Source of the DNA: Saprospiraceae bacterium
GTDB lineage: Bacteria; Bacteroidota; Bacteroidia; Chitinophagales; Saprospiraceae
NCBI GenBank assembly: GCA_029251525.1
Contig: JAQXDE010000038.1
Location: forward strand, 62,001 to 126,000
Direction of reading: 5' to 3'
Length of the DNA: 64,000 bases
Shown here: in pieces, positions 1 to 9,292 of the stretch
How positions within the stretch are numbered: the first letter of the stretch is position 1
Layout of the letters: the number at the start of each line of letters is the position of its first letter
The notes under the pieces: generated by a model
The model's input: only the letters and a program-made list of their open reading frames with translations
The model's database searches: none
What the model was told of the DNA's origin: nothing
Made by a program: the position numbers and the translations under genes

Positions 1-103
1 AAATCAAAAATATTTTTCTACTGGTGTGATGATTGGATTGAGAAAATATTTATGATCTAAAAAGAATAATATTAATAAGGTTATGATTAAGAAGTAATCG
101 TAT

Positions 104-550
104 TTAATTTCTTCTTTTTTCAAAAAAGGAAGTCATTAATTCTGCACATTTTTGGTGAGAAATTCCAAACTCTACTTTCGTCTTTGGATGCAACATTCTT
201 TTACCATAAATCATAAAGCCATTTTTATCATCATTAGCCCCATAGACAATTCTCCCAAATTGTGCCCAACCAGCAGCTCCTGCACACATTGGACAAGGTT
301 CTAAAGTTACATATAGTGTACAATCATGTAAGTATTTATTTCCCAAATGGTCAGCTGCTGCTGTAATTGCTAACATTTCTGCGTGAGCAGTTACGTCATT
401 CAGTAATTGGGTTTGATTGTGTGCTCTAGCAATAATTTGGTTTTCACAAACTATTATAGCACCTACAGGTATTTCTCCTTTTTCAAAAGCCTTACTAGCT
501 TCTAAAATGGCTTGGTTCATAAAATGAACATCTGAATGAATACTGAGCAT
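104..550 (-). CDS. tadA: tRNA-specific adenosine deaminase (TadA-like)
   Basis: Zinc-dependent nucleoside deaminase that in this family converts adenosine 34 of tRNA-Arg(ACG) to inosine in the cytoplasm. The 148-residue protein shows the full catalytic signature: H56-A-E58 (zinc ligand His and proton-shuttle Glu) and PCPMC, with zinc ligands C86 and C89. The length is typical of TadA. The first Met gives a slightly long N terminus; Met11 is an alternative start. It is monocistronic and divergent from guaB with about 100 bp between them. Guanine or cytosine deaminases of the same fold are possible alternatives, but the spacing and the strong PCPMCAGA motif favour TadA. Confidence 0.88.
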   Translation of the reverse strand: MLSIHSDVHFMNQAILEASKAFEKGEIPVGAIIVCENQIIARAHNQTQLLNDVTAHAEMLAITAAADHLGNKYLHDCTLYVTLEPCPMCAGAAGWAQFGRIVYGANDDKNGFMIYGKRMLHPKTKVEFGISHQKCAELMTSFFEKRRN

Positions 551-642
551 ATTTTTTTTTACAAAAGACTTAAAAACCTTTCAATCATCAAAATTTTTTT
601 AGATAAATACCTATTCATAATTTCTTTTTTTTAAAAAAATTC

Positions 643-650
643 TAACTTTG
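643..650 (+). promoter_or_regulatory. -7 promoter box of guaB, 3 bases from the start codon
   Basis: TAACTTTG matches the Bacteroidota -7 consensus TAnnTTTG exactly. Only three bases separate it from the ATG at 654. If the box is used, transcription would begin at or within the start codon, giving a leaderless message. No TTTG is visible at the expected -33 distance (TTTC occurs at 621-624). Confidence 0.5.
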
Positions 651-653
651 CGA

Positions 654-2156
654 ATGGAAATTCAAAAAAAAGTCAGTCAGACGATAAAATCTTACCAAAC
701 CAAATTTTTAGAAGAGTCTCTCACCTTCGACGATGTTCTCTTGGTTCCTCGGTATTCAGAGGTTCTTCCTCGAGAAGTCGATATTTCAACTCAGCTAACG
801 CGTAATCTTCGATTAAATATCCCTATAGTTTCTGCTGCTATGGATACAGTGACCGACAATAAGTTGGCCATTGCAATTGCACGCCAAGGAGGGATTGGAA
901 TGATTCATAAAAATATGTCTATCGAAGCCCAGGCAGAGCAGGTACGAAGTGTGAAACGTTCCGAAAGTGGAATGATCATAGATCCAGTTACGTTGGATGC
1001 AGATGCAAAAATTGGAGATGCCTTGGCATTAATGAAAAAGTATAAAATTGGTGGAATTCCAATCGTAGATAGTAATAATATTTTAATTGGTATTTTGACG
1101 AATCGAGATTTGCGATTTGAGACTAGAATAAATCGACCAGTTAAAGATTTGATGACTTCTGAGAATTTAATCGTTGCTCCAATTGGAACTGACTTAAAAC
1201 AGGCGACTCAAATATTACAAAAGCATAAAATCGAAAAATTACCTGTCGTTGATGATTACGGAAAATTAGCAGGATTAATCACTTATAAAGATATTATGAA
1301 GGTGGAGGATTATCCAAATTCATGTAAAGATGCTTTCGGTCGATTAGTGGTTGGTGCAGCAGTTGGTGTAACTCATGATATTATGGAAAGAGTCGATGCG
1401 CTGGTTAAAGTTAGTGTGGATGTAATTACAGTAGATACAGCTCATGGTCATTCAAGAGGAGTTTTAGATGCGATTAAGTTAGTTAAAGAAAAATACCCCG
1501 ATTTACAGGTAATAGGAGGAAATGTTGCAACTGGAGCAGGTGCATTAGCTCTTGTGGAGGCAGGTGTAGATGGTGTAAAGGTAGGAGTTGGTCCAGGAAG
1601 TATTTGTACTACTCGAATTGTTGCAGGTGTAGGAGTTCCGCAACTTTCAGCAATTTACAACGCAGCTTCTGCAATTAAAGATACTGGTGTACCTATTATT
1701 GGTGACGGAGGGGTTCGATTTACAGGAGATATTGCAAAAGCAGTAGCAGCAGGAGCTGATACAATTATGGCAGGTTCTCTTTTCGCAGGTGTAGAGGAAG
1801 CACCAGGTGAGACAATTATTTTTGATGGTAGAAAGTTCAAAGTATATAGAGGAATGGGATCTTTGGGGGCGATGGAATTAGGTTCGAAAGATCGTTATTT
1901 TCAGGATGTTGAGGATGATATTAGAAAATTAGTTCCGGAAGGAATTGAAGGTCGAGTACCTTTCAAAGGCTCATTAGCAGAGGTAATGGTGCAATACATA
2001 GGAGGCTTGCGAGCAGGAATGGGATATTGTGGAGCAAATACGATTAAGGAAATGCAGACCTCTAGTTTTGTAAAAATAACTGCTGCAGGTGTTCACGAAA
2101 GTCACCCTCATGATGTTGTGATTACAAAAGAGGCGCCAAATTATAGCAGAAGATAA
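654..2156 (+). CDS. guaB: IMP dehydrogenase
   Basis: Catalyses NAD-dependent oxidation of IMP to XMP, the committed step of GMP synthesis, in the cytoplasm. The order of parts is classical: N-terminal barrel start ([10 protein letters not shown]), two CBS regulatory modules at roughly residues 95-215 (each with the GIxxxxDL or KDI pattern), then the second half of the TIM barrel. The latter carries [10 protein letters not shown], the active-site loop GSICTTRIV with the catalytic Cys near residue 318, and the flap RGMGSLGAM. About 500 residues is normal. I chose ATG 654; a longer reading from TTG 648 adds only two residues. It stands alone, with no guaA beside it. Confidence 0.97.
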   Translation: MEIQKKVSQTIKSYQTKFLEESLTFDDVLLVPRYSEVLPREVDISTQLTRNLRLNIPIVSAAMDTVTDNKLAIAIARQGGIGMIHKNMSIEAQAEQVRSVKRSESGMIIDPVTLDADAKIGDALALMKKYKIGGIPIVDSNNILIGILTNRDLRFETRINRPVKDLMTSENLIVAPIGTDLKQATQILQKHKIEKLPVVDDYGKLAGLITYKDIMKVEDYPNSCKDAFGRLVVGAAVGVTHDIMERVDALVKVSVDVITVDTAHGHSRGVLDAIKLVKEKYPDLQVIGGNVATGAGALALVEAGVDGVKVGVGPGSICTTRIVAGVGVPQLSAIYNAASAIKDTGVPIIGDGGVRFTGDIAKAVAAGADTIMAGSLFAGVEEAPGETIIFDGRKFKVYRGMGSLGAMELGSKDRYFQDVEDDIRKLVPEGIEGRVPFKGSLAEVMVQYIGGLRAGMGYCGANTIKEMQTSSFVKITAAGVHESHPHDVVITKEAPNYSRR

Positions 2157-2460
2157 ATCTAAAACCGTGGCATGATTTTCAAATTGTGTCACGGATAACT
2201 CTTACCTCTATGAAAATTTCCTAATCATTTACCTGCGTAAAGGTGTTTTTTTATATTAGTAAAGATCTTTTGTGCGGATATCTTTAAATGATATTAGTAA
2301 TTAAGTCACTACTGACTAAATTGTTGAGACGGGTCTTATGGTACTTCTGATGGTTAGCCGTTTATGCAAGTTGAAATAGAACAGATAGGTTAAGGACCAT
2401 GTTTGAAGAAAAGAGTAATCTCCTGTATTTATTTAGGTAAAACAATAAGGAAACATTTAT
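2157..2460. other. Gene-free stretch between convergent guaB and a secreted-protein gene
   Basis: About 300 bases with no credible reading frame. Just after guaB there is a weak dyad, CCGTG at 2164 with CACGG at 2189. Further on, TTTAC-ctgc-GTAAA lies at about 2231-2244, followed by a T run at 2248-2254, which could be a weak terminator. The rest (2260-2460) shows nothing I can assign. Confidence 0.4.
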
Positions 2461-3315
2461 TTATTTCTCTGCTACTTTTTTGTCAATATCATTAGCATAT
2501 ATGATATTTATCCAAACTTCTCCACGCATTAAGATTCGTAGTTTTTCAGGATTTAGTTCTGCCCAAATTGCTTCAATATCTTTATCAGGATGAGCATCTT
2601 GCCAAACATTAGCAGGAGTAGCTTTTCCCATTTGAGACATGCTATCATATGAATCAAAAGTCAAAAAGTCATAATCATATTCTGAGCCATATGGCATCGC
2701 TCGGCTTAGGAAGTGCCAATTTTTACGATAGCCTTGTTTGACAGATATTTTATGTGCTGGAGCAAAAGTTTTTAATTCCATTCGAATATATTCATTGTAT
2801 TTATCAGGTTTACTTTGCATTCTATTAGCGACAATTACTTTGGCAGCTTCTCCGATCTTAGAATCAGCAGAAGCAAGTAATCGGAATGCTTCATTCCAAA
2901 CTAGGTCTCTCGAATCTTCCGTTCTCTTTTCTAATTTGGTTAAATCCAAACCAGGATGAACCTTTTTTATACGCTTTTCATACCCAATCCAAGAGTTTTC
3001 AAGTTGTTCTATACTCGCATATACATTAATGGTTACAAAGTCATATTCAGTATTTTTTCCGCCAGGAAAAGCTACATCATAAACTGCCCAAAAAAGCATT
3101 CTTCCATTTTTGATTTCTTGATTCATGTATGGTTTCCAGATTTCTTTTTCCATCTTTTCATAATCACCATTCTTGCTTTTCATGTAAGAGAAAACCACAA
3201 TTGGATCTTCTTTTTCTATTTTTTCATCTTGAGCATTTAGTGGTGAGAAATTTGGGAAAATTAATCCGAGTAGAAATAGGCAAAATCCTAGTGCCTTGAA
3301 ATGGAGTGTTTTCAT
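2461..3315 (-). CDS. Secreted protein of unknown function
   Basis: A 284-residue protein with a clear Sec signal peptide: K2, a hydrophobic run at residues 8-22, and cleavage after LNAQ at about residue 29. The mature part is soluble, charged and rich in aromatic residues. It shows two similar blocks (roughly 38-120 and 155-260), each with a YDF(V/L)T(I/F) strand and a W-containing helix. This is reminiscent of duplicated ferredoxin-like (dimeric alpha/beta barrel, NIPSNAP-type) domains, but that is only an inference from the pattern. It is a single gene convergent with guaB. Location should be periplasmic or extracellular; no lipobox and no T9SS sorting domain are seen. Confidence 0.75.
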   Translation of the reverse strand: MKTLHFKALGFCLFLLGLIFPNFSPLNAQDEKIEKEDPIVVFSYMKSKNGDYEKMEKEIWKPYMNQEIKNGRMLFWAVYDVAFPGGKNTEYDFVTINVYASIEQLENSWIGYEKRIKKVHPGLDLTKLEKRTEDSRDLVWNEAFRLLASADSKIGEAAKVIVANRMQSKPDKYNEYIRMELKTFAPAHKISVKQGYRKNWHFLSRAMPYGSEYDYDFLTFDSYDSMSQMGKATPANVWQDAHPDKDIEAIWAELNPEKLRILMRGEVWINIIYANDIDKKVAEK

Positions 3316-3544
3316 GACATTTTTTTTATTCCTATTTAAAGTAAGTAAATAGGAGGGATGATTAAAATCATAACAACAAACTGCTTTGAATATGCTTATT
3401 GTAATTTTTATATTGTAATATAGTTAAAAATTAGAATATTTGATGGCTAAATACCATTATAACTTGGTATTATACCATATATGAAGGTTTTTTCAATATA
3501 AATACGATGGTGGTCCTGTTGGTGGCAAGTTTTTATTATTAATC

Positions 3545-4828
3545 TTATTTTCTCTCTTCAATTAAAAAACCTAATTGTTCGAGGTCATTATAAAAATTTG
3601 GGTACGATTTTACAACTACCATTGGTTTTTCAATTTTCACCTTCCCCAATAAAGCTATTGGAGCGAATGCCATTGCCATGCGATGGTCTTCATAAGTTTC
3701 AAAAGTTGGATTATCAATAACAGCTTTCCCTTCTACCATATGGAAAATCTTATCTGATTTTTTCGAAAATTTAGGAGGTAATTTAGAAAAGAAAACATGT
3801 ACCTTTTGTAATTCATTTTGTAGCGCAGCGATTCGATCAGTTTCTTTAATACTCAAAGTATCTAAACCAGTAAAAAGTCCAGTCGTACCAAGACTACCGC
3901 AAATTACGGCTAAGGTTTGAGCAATATCAGGGCATTCTAAAAAATCATATTCGAACATTTTAGTCGACCCATTTCCTGATTTCTTTAAATGAATTCCATC
4001 TTTATTAAAGGTAGAGGAGATACCAAACTGTTCAGCAATTTTCACTATTTCGGCGTCACCTTGCGTACTTTTTTCAAATAAACCATTCAATTGTAAATCT
4101 ACTTCGTTGGCTAAGATGGCTAACGAAAAATGATAAGATGCTGCTGACCAATCTGCTTCAACAACAAAATCTTTCCCTTGATATTTTTGCGGAGCGATAG
4201 AAATTGTATTGCCTTTCCAATTGTTTTGAATGCCAAATTCCTCCATCAATTTCAAGGTCATTTGGATATATGGTACTGAAACTATTTTTCCATCTAAAGT
4301 TAATTCTAAACCGTTTGGTAGAGTAGGAGCAAGCATCAAAAGCGAAGAAATATATTGACTGCTGGTATTGGCAGAAATTGTAAGTGTATTGGAGTTTGTT
4401 TTGTGGAAATTTTTTCCCCATTCCCCAATTTGTAAAGGAGGGTAACCTTCATTTTCCAAATATTGGATATCAGCACCTAGCGCACGAAGTGCCTCCACCA
4501 AAATCCCAACCGGTCTTTGTTTCATTCGATCAGATCCTGTCAGGATTTGAGTTCCTTTTTGTGTCCCTAAATATCCAGTTAGAAATCGAAAAGTTGTTCC
4601 TGCATGACCAGTATTTAATTCTACCCTTTCCCCTTCTTTTTGGGCGGCGAATTCTACCAATAATTTTTCCAGTGTGGTAGTATCTTTCGAAGTTGAAATT
4701 CTTTTAATGGAAAATTCCTGACCACTTAGCGCTCGAAGGATTAACGCTCGATTACTTATGCTTTTTGAACCATTTAAAGTGATCTCTCCTTTGATGATTT
4801 TGTCAGATTTGGAAATTAAATAAGCCAT
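3545..4828 (-). CDS. aroA: 3-phosphoshikimate 1-carboxyvinyltransferase (EPSP synthase)
   Basis: Transfers enolpyruvyl from PEP to shikimate-3-phosphate, the sixth step of the shikimate pathway, in the cytoplasm. The 427-residue length is typical. Visible signatures are LNGSKSISNRALIL near residue 18 (phosphoshikimate-binding Lys22, Ser23 and Arg28), the PEP-site motif HAGTTFRFLTG near residue 76, LKETDR-type SIKETDRIAAL, and EDHRMAMAFAP near the C terminus. It lies downstream of phoH on the same strand, but a hairpin terminator separates them, so it probably has its own promoter. No other aro genes are adjacent. Confidence 0.95.
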   Translation of the reverse strand: MAYLISKSDKIIKGEITLNGSKSISNRALILRALSGQEFSIKRISTSKDTTTLEKLLVEFAAQKEGERVELNTGHAGTTFRFLTGYLGTQKGTQILTGSDRMKQRPVGILVEALRALGADIQYLENEGYPPLQIGEWGKNFHKTNSNTLTISANTSSQYISSLLMLAPTLPNGLELTLDGKIVSVPYIQMTLKLMEEFGIQNNWKGNTISIAPQKYQGKDFVVEADWSAASYHFSLAILANEVDLQLNGLFEKSTQGDAEIVKIAEQFGISSTFNKDGIHLKKSGNGSTKMFEYDFLECPDIAQTLAVICGSLGTTGLFTGLDTLSIKETDRIAALQNELQKVHVFFSKLPPKFSKKSDKIFHMVEGKAVIDNPTFETYEDHRMAMAFAPIALLGKVKIEKPMVVVKSYPNFYNDLEQLGFLIEERK

Positions 4829-4889
4829 TGAAATGAATGATTAAAAATGAGAAATAAAGGTGGATAAGTTTGATTGGCTAGGAAAAATA

Positions 4890-4920
4890 AAAAAACCGTA
4901 GGACAAAATTACGGTTTTTT
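4890..4920 (-). terminator. Hairpin terminator after the phoH-like gene
   Basis: AAAAAACCGTA (4890-4900) pairs perfectly with TACGGTTTTTT (4910-4920) around a 9-base loop. Read on the minus strand it lies about 33 bases beyond the phoH stop and is followed by a T-rich run. Confidence 0.8.
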
Positions 4921-4952
4921 TATTTTAAAAAATTTACGTGAGGAAGAAATTA

Positions 4953-6005
4953 TTACTCTAAAAAATCATTATTTGGAAGTGTGCCATGACCTTTATCTCG
5001 GGTTTCTCTTTCTTCTCTTTTTTGCCGACGTTTTTCTTCCCAACGTTTTTGATTTTCTTCATCAGATTTGTTGTAAGCCTTGATGATTGATTTTACTAAT
5101 CGGTGACGAACTACATCTTCTTCATCTAATTTCACCAAACCAATACCATCTAGATTAGTCAGAATATCCAAAGCTTGATAAAGTCCTGAAACTTGATTTC
5201 GAGGTAAATCAATTTGGGATAAATCACCATTGATAATCGCTTTTGCGGATGGTCCAATTCTAGTCAAAAACATTTTTAACTGCATTGGGGTTGTATTTTG
5301 TGCTTCATCCAAGATAATAAAAGCATTGTCTAAAGTTCGACCTCTCATAAATGCTAGAGGTGCAACTTCTATGGTTCGGTCAGCCATAAACTTAGCTAGT
5401 TTTTCAGCAGGAACCATATCATCCAAGGCATCATAAAGTGGCCTTAAATAAGGATCAACTTTATCTTTTAAATCACCTGGCAAGAAACCTAAACTTTCGC
5501 CTGCTTCTACTGCAGGTCGAGTCAAAATGATTTTTTTAACAATACGATTTCGCAATGCTCGGACTGCTAAGGCTACTGCCATGTAGGTTTTACCTGTTCC
5601 AGCTGGACCAAGTGCGAATACAATATCATTTGTTTCAGAGGACTCTACAAAAGTTCTTTGATTGCGAGTTTTAGCTTTGATAACTTTGCCAGCTCTTCCA
5701 TGTACAATTGTTTTATTGGATTGACCATTGCCTAGCTTACTTTCAAAAGGTCGACCGCCTGCCATTAAGTCTTCAACAGTTTGTGTACTCAATTCTTTAT
5801 GTTCTCTGAGCATACGTACCATTTGTTCCAATTTGCTTTTTGCATTTTGGGTATCCTTTTTTTCACCAGTAAGTTTTAAACTATTTCCTCGAGAGGTGAT
5901 TGTTACATCAGGATAAGCCTTTCTTAGTAGGTTGAGTTTGGAATTCTTTTCTCCATATAATTCTAATAAATCAACACCATCTACGGTCAAAATAATTTCG
6001 CTCAA
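4953..6005 (-). CDS. PhoH-family ATPase
   Basis: Cytoplasmic P-loop ATPase of the PhoH/YbeZ family, linked in other bacteria to RNA metabolism and ribosome maturation together with YbeY. The 350 residues show an N-terminal KH-like segment (about 1-70), a linker, and a PhoH ATPase core. The core has Walker A GPAGTGKT at 133-140, Walker B ILDEAQN at 231-237, the TRPAVEAGESLGFLPG signature at 162-177 and a sensor INGDLSQIDLP. The last 35 residues are a charged tail rich in Glu, Lys and Arg. ybeY is not adjacent here. The exact biological role is not resolved by sequence. Confidence 0.92.
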   Translation of the reverse strand: MSEIILTVDGVDLLELYGEKNSKLNLLRKAYPDVTITSRGNSLKLTGEKKDTQNAKSKLEQMVRMLREHKELSTQTVEDLMAGGRPFESKLGNGQSNKTIVHGRAGKVIKAKTRNQRTFVESSETNDIVFALGPAGTGKTYMAVALAVRALRNRIVKKIILTRPAVEAGESLGFLPGDLKDKVDPYLRPLYDALDDMVPAEKLAKFMADRTIEVAPLAFMRGRTLDNAFIILDEAQNTTPMQLKMFLTRIGPSAKAIINGDLSQIDLPRNQVSGLYQALDILTNLDGIGLVKLDEEDVVRHRLVKSIIKAYNKSDEENQKRWEEKRRQKREERETRDKGHGTLPNNDFLE

Positions 6006-6365
6006 TATTTTTTTTTTTAAGGTGACTTTAAAAAAATGAACATTTGGAGATTTTGAAAATGGAAAGATATAGGAAGTCTGTTTTCAATTTTCAGAATTTC
6101 AAAAGGCACAGTTTTTTAAAAAAATAATACTTGTTCTAAAAAATTATATATTTCCTGTAAATTTAGGCTTTTCAGGATGAAACTTGGACGTCGGTTAGGA
6201 CTAAATAAATTTATATTTTGATAAATCTTGTTCTTTTGGTCAAGCAGAGAATAAAGTTAATAATTTGGGTGGCCGTTTTTATTTCAATTTTAAAATTGGC
6301 TGAATTGTTTATCTTAGAATAGTTGAATTTTGAAATACTTTACTGTTTAAAAACTTTCCAAAATT
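6006..6365. other. Divergent intergenic region phoH / SAM-hydrolase-like gene
   Basis: About 360 bases between divergently transcribed genes, so promoters for both must lie here. It is very AT-rich with A and T runs. I found no exact TAnnTTTG box in a good position for either gene, and no reading frame. Confidence 0.4.
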
Positions 6366-7142
6366 ATGCCTATTGTTACCTTCACTTCGGACTTTGGTTT
6401 AAATGATTATTACGTTGCTTTGATAAAAGGATCAATGTTAAGTGAAAATCCGAGTCTAAATATAATAGATATATCCCATAACATTAATAATTATGATATA
6501 GTTCAGGCTGCATTCATTTTAAAAAATGCTTTTGAAAGTTTTCCAAAAGGAACTATTCATATTTTAAGTGTCAACAGCTTTTATAATAAAAAGCAAAAGT
6601 TTTTAGCAATTCGCTACAACGAGCATTATTTTATTGGTCCAGACAATGGTGTGTTTTCTTTGCTTTTTGATGAAACTCCTAAAGATATCTACAAGCTAAA
6701 TTTTGTTAATAAAGGTACTTTTCCTATTAAAACGATTTTCGCAAAAACTGTTGGCCACATCTCAAAAGACCTACCTTTTAACGAGGTTGGGATTCCTATT
6801 AAGGAAATCGTCGAGAGAATTACTTTCCAACCAGTTATTAGCTCATCTCAGATTAGAGGTTCAGTTATTCATATTGATAAGTATGAAAATGTGGTGGTGA
6901 ATATTTCACGAAAATTATTTGAGCAAATTTGGGAGGAGCGAGGTTATGAAATCACTTTTCGGAGGAATAATCCAATTGTTAAAATTTATAGCAATTATTA
7001 TGATGTACCGATTGGCGAAACACTTTGTCGATTCAACTCAGCTGATTTTTTAGAGATCTCGATTAATATGGGAAAAGCGAGCAGTATGTTGGGGCTAAAA
7101 ATAGAAGATACAGTACAGATAGATTTTATAGAATTAGGGTAA
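6366..7142 (+). CDS. DUF62 family SAM hydrolase/chlorinase-like protein with altered catalytic residues
   Basis: Member of the S-adenosyl-L-methionine hydroxide adenosyltransferase (DUF62/fluorinase-chlorinase) family, which cleaves SAM to adenosine and methionine. Family marks are FTSDFGLNDYYV (6-17, with SAM-ribose Asp9), DISHNI (35-40), GPDNGVFS (91-98), and the C-terminal GSVIHIDKYENVVVNI region (165-180) with NMGKASSMLGL (234-244). The canonical catalytic Asp-Arg-His triad appears changed: the VDPGVG segment reads VNSFYN (Asn70), the following Arg region is KKQK, and the HGRDIFAP block is PIKTIFAK. The length of 258 is normal. Activity is therefore uncertain. It is probably transcribed together with the next small gene, 68 bases downstream. 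Confidence 0.85.
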   Translation: MPIVTFTSDFGLNDYYVALIKGSMLSENPSLNIIDISHNINNYDIVQAAFILKNAFESFPKGTIHILSVNSFYNKKQKFLAIRYNEHYFIGPDNGVFSLLFDETPKDIYKLNFVNKGTFPIKTIFAKTVGHISKDLPFNEVGIPIKEIVERITFQPVISSSQIRGSVIHIDKYENVVVNISRKLFEQIWEERGYEITFRRNNPIVKIYSNYYDVPIGETLCRFNSADFLEISINMGKASSMLGLKIEDTVQIDFIELG

Positions 7143-7210
7143 CGGGTAGAGTAAATATTTAGACTTGCAGCCTTGTTTTAATTGGAAATACTAAATTTAT
7201 TTTTAAAAAA

Positions 7211-7507
7211 ATGATAAAACGAATAGTAAAACTTACTTTCAGGGATGATGAAATAGAAACATTCTTAGTGAATTTTGAGAAAAACAAATTAAGAATTCGA
7301 AACTTTGCAGGATGTTGTCATCTAGAATTGTGGAGAGATAAAAATCATTCAAATATATTTTTTACCTATAGTTTTTGGGAAAGCGAAGACAAGTTAAATA
7401 CTTATCGTCACTCCGAACTTTTTAAAAATGTTTGGAGTAAAACTAAAATTCTTTTTTCAGAGAAACCACAGGCTTGGAGTATAGATTCAGTTTGGGAAGG
7501 TGAGTAA
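7211..7507 (+). CDS. Antibiotic biosynthesis monooxygenase (ABM)-domain protein
   Basis: A 98-residue protein with the compact ferredoxin-like ABM/YgiN fold pattern: an N-terminal strand IVKLTFR, a helix with F-x-x-x-F, then GCCHLELWRD and the typical FFTYSFWESEDKLNTYRHSELFKNVW segment. Related proteins are cofactor-free quinol monooxygenases or heme-degrading enzymes; the substrate cannot be told. It lies 68 bases after the SAM-hydrolase-like gene on the same strand and may share its transcript. Cytoplasmic, no signal peptide. Confidence 0.8.
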   Translation: MIKRIVKLTFRDDEIETFLVNFEKNKLRIRNFAGCCHLELWRDKNHSNIFFTYSFWESEDKLNTYRHSELFKNVWSKTKILFSEKPQAWSIDSVWEGE

Positions 7508-7631
7508 CTTTTTAGATGTCTTTGCATTATTTACATTAGAGGATTTAGTTGGATGAAAAAATTCAATGGCTGATCCTTAAATAGGGAATTCAATATATAT
7601 TTATTTTTGAACCATTTATAACCAATTTGTT

Positions 7632-8927
7632 TTGAACGACAATAGAAGAAAATTTCTCCAAAAGCTAAGTGGAGCAGCAGGTGCTCTAACTTTTGCTCCT
7701 TTTATAAACCCTATACTTTCCAAGAGTGTATGCACAAAGATCAATAAATATAAAGAATGGTCTGCTGAGGACTTGGCGAGTAACGAGGAGTTTTGGTATC
7801 AAGTCAGGCAAGCGTATACCGTTTCTACAAATATTGTGAATTTAAATAATGGAGGTGTAAGCCCATCTCCAAAAGTAGTACAAGATGCGGTGGAAAGGTA
7901 TAATCGACTGAGCAACGAGGCACCAAGTTATTATATGTGGCGGGTTTTAGATCGAGGCAAAGAAGGTTTAAGAGGTAAGCTAGCTGACCTTGCGGGAGTC
8001 TCCATGGAAGAAATTGCGATTAACCGGAATGCCTCTGAAGCATTGGAAACAGTTATTTTTGGATTGCGATTGAAAAGAGGGGATGAAGTAGTTTTGTCAA
8101 AGCAGGATTATCCAAATGTTATAAATGCATGGAAACAAAGATCTTTGCGAGAAGGTATAGTATTAAATTTTATTTCATTCGATTTTCCAATTGAGAATAA
8201 AAAAGAGATTGTTCAAAAGTTCAAAAATGCTTTTACTGCAAAAACTAAGGTAGTAAATATTACACATATGATAAATTGGGTAGGACAAATATTACCAGTT
8301 AATGAAATTGCAGCAGAAGCCCGAAAGAAAAATATTGAAGTTGTTGTAGATGGTGCGCATACTTTTGGTCATCTAGATTTTAAAGTATCGGATTTAGATT
8401 GTGATTATTTTGGGACAAGTTTACACAAATGGTTGTGTGCGCCATTTGGAAGTGGAATGTTGTACGTTAAAAAAGATAAAATTAAAAATTTATTTCCGCT
8501 GTTTGCTGGAGAAGAACCTGAGGGAGAGAATATTAAAAAATTTGAATCTCTTGGGACTCGATCGTTTGCAATTGAACAAGCTATAGGTCAAGCAATTGAT
8601 TTCCATCATTGGATTGGTGGTGACCGAAAACAAAAAAGACTTCATTATTTGAAAAATTATTGGATGGAAAAAGTGAAAAATCTTCCAAGAGTAAAAATAC
8701 ACACTTCTTTAAAACCAGAATTTGGCTGCGCCATAGGGCTTTTCTCTATCGACGGAAAAACACCTGGAGAAATAAGTAATTTTTTATTTCGTGATTTTCA
8801 AATCCATACTGTCGGAATAAACTGGGAAAATATCCACGGAGTTAGAGTTGCACCAAATGTGTATTCTACTGTTAAAGATTTAGATAGATTGGTATTAGGT
8901 GTTAAGGACTTGATAAAGAATAACTGA
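7632..8927 (+). CDS. Tat-exported aminotransferase class V-fold PLP enzyme
   Basis: A fold-type I PLP enzyme related to cysteine desulfurases and isopenicillin-N epimerase-like proteins. The PLP lysine is in SLHKW (K266) and the PLP-ring aspartate is in VVVDGAHTFGH. The N terminus NDNRRKFLQKLSGAAGA is a twin-arginine signal, so the folded, cofactor-loaded protein should be exported to the periplasm. The start is TTG at 7632: a stop lies in frame at 7608, there is no ATG between, and the first downstream ATG would destroy the Tat signal. The 431-residue length fits. The substrate is unknown, and cysteine desulfurase activity is unlikely without an obvious catalytic Cys loop. Confidence 0.87.
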   Translation: MNDNRRKFLQKLSGAAGALTFAPFINPILSKSVCTKINKYKEWSAEDLASNEEFWYQVRQAYTVSTNIVNLNNGGVSPSPKVVQDAVERYNRLSNEAPSYYMWRVLDRGKEGLRGKLADLAGVSMEEIAINRNASEALETVIFGLRLKRGDEVVLSKQDYPNVINAWKQRSLREGIVLNFISFDFPIENKKEIVQKFKNAFTAKTKVVNITHMINWVGQILPVNEIAAEARKKNIEVVVDGAHTFGHLDFKVSDLDCDYFGTSLHKWLCAPFGSGMLYVKKDKIKNLFPLFAGEEPEGENIKKFESLGTRSFAIEQAIGQAIDFHHWIGGDRKQKRLHYLKNYWMEKVKNLPRVKIHTSLKPEFGCAIGLFSIDGKTPGEISNFLFRDFQIHTVGINWENIHGVRVAPNVYSTVKDLDRLVLGVKDLIKNN

Positions 8928-9292
8928 TTTTTTGGCTAAAATAAAACTTGGTGAAAACGATAAAAGCAAACAAAAGATATTTTTTTTCAGAAATGTAAAA
9001 ACACTTCAATATATTATTTTTTTTATTAGCAAATACCTATTTTGGGTTTAAGTGACTTTAAAAAAGTACATATTTTGAGATATATATCTATATATATTAG
9101 GGAAAACGATTATTTGTGTTACAAAGAAAAAATGTTCATCTTTGAATAATTAAAAATTTGTTACTATTTTTTGTGTGCAAATTTTAAATTATCTCTCTGA
9201 AATAGGGACTCCTATCTTTAAACTGTTCAAACTGATTTCCCCTGTGCTTATACAATTGCGACCTATCAAGCGATGTTTAAAGCAATTTTATT
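8928..9292. other. Regulatory intergenic region upstream of the PorP/SprF gene
   Basis: 365 bases, extremely AT-rich, without a credible reading frame. It contains one copy of a motif, AAATACCTATTT (9031-9042), that recurs in the intergenic region before the propeller-cyclase gene and before guaB. A low-complexity TA stretch is at about 9080-9100. No exact TAnnTTTG box was placed with confidence. Confidence 0.4.
9031..9042. promoter_or_regulatory. AAATACCTATT motif, putative operator
   Basis: The sequence AAATACCTATTT is shared with two copies before the sensor-cyclase gene (about 19306-19342) and one before guaB (605-615). Here it lies about 250 bases upstream of the PorP/SprF start. Its function is inferred only from recurrence in non-coding DNA. 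Confidence 0.3.

Noticed and set aside
1655-2192. Open frames on the minus strand inside guaB
   Set aside because: They are antisense shadows of a highly conserved gene with no family features.
2157-2460. Possible structured RNA after guaB
   Set aside because: Only weak dyads were visible and no known RNA family pattern could be recognised.
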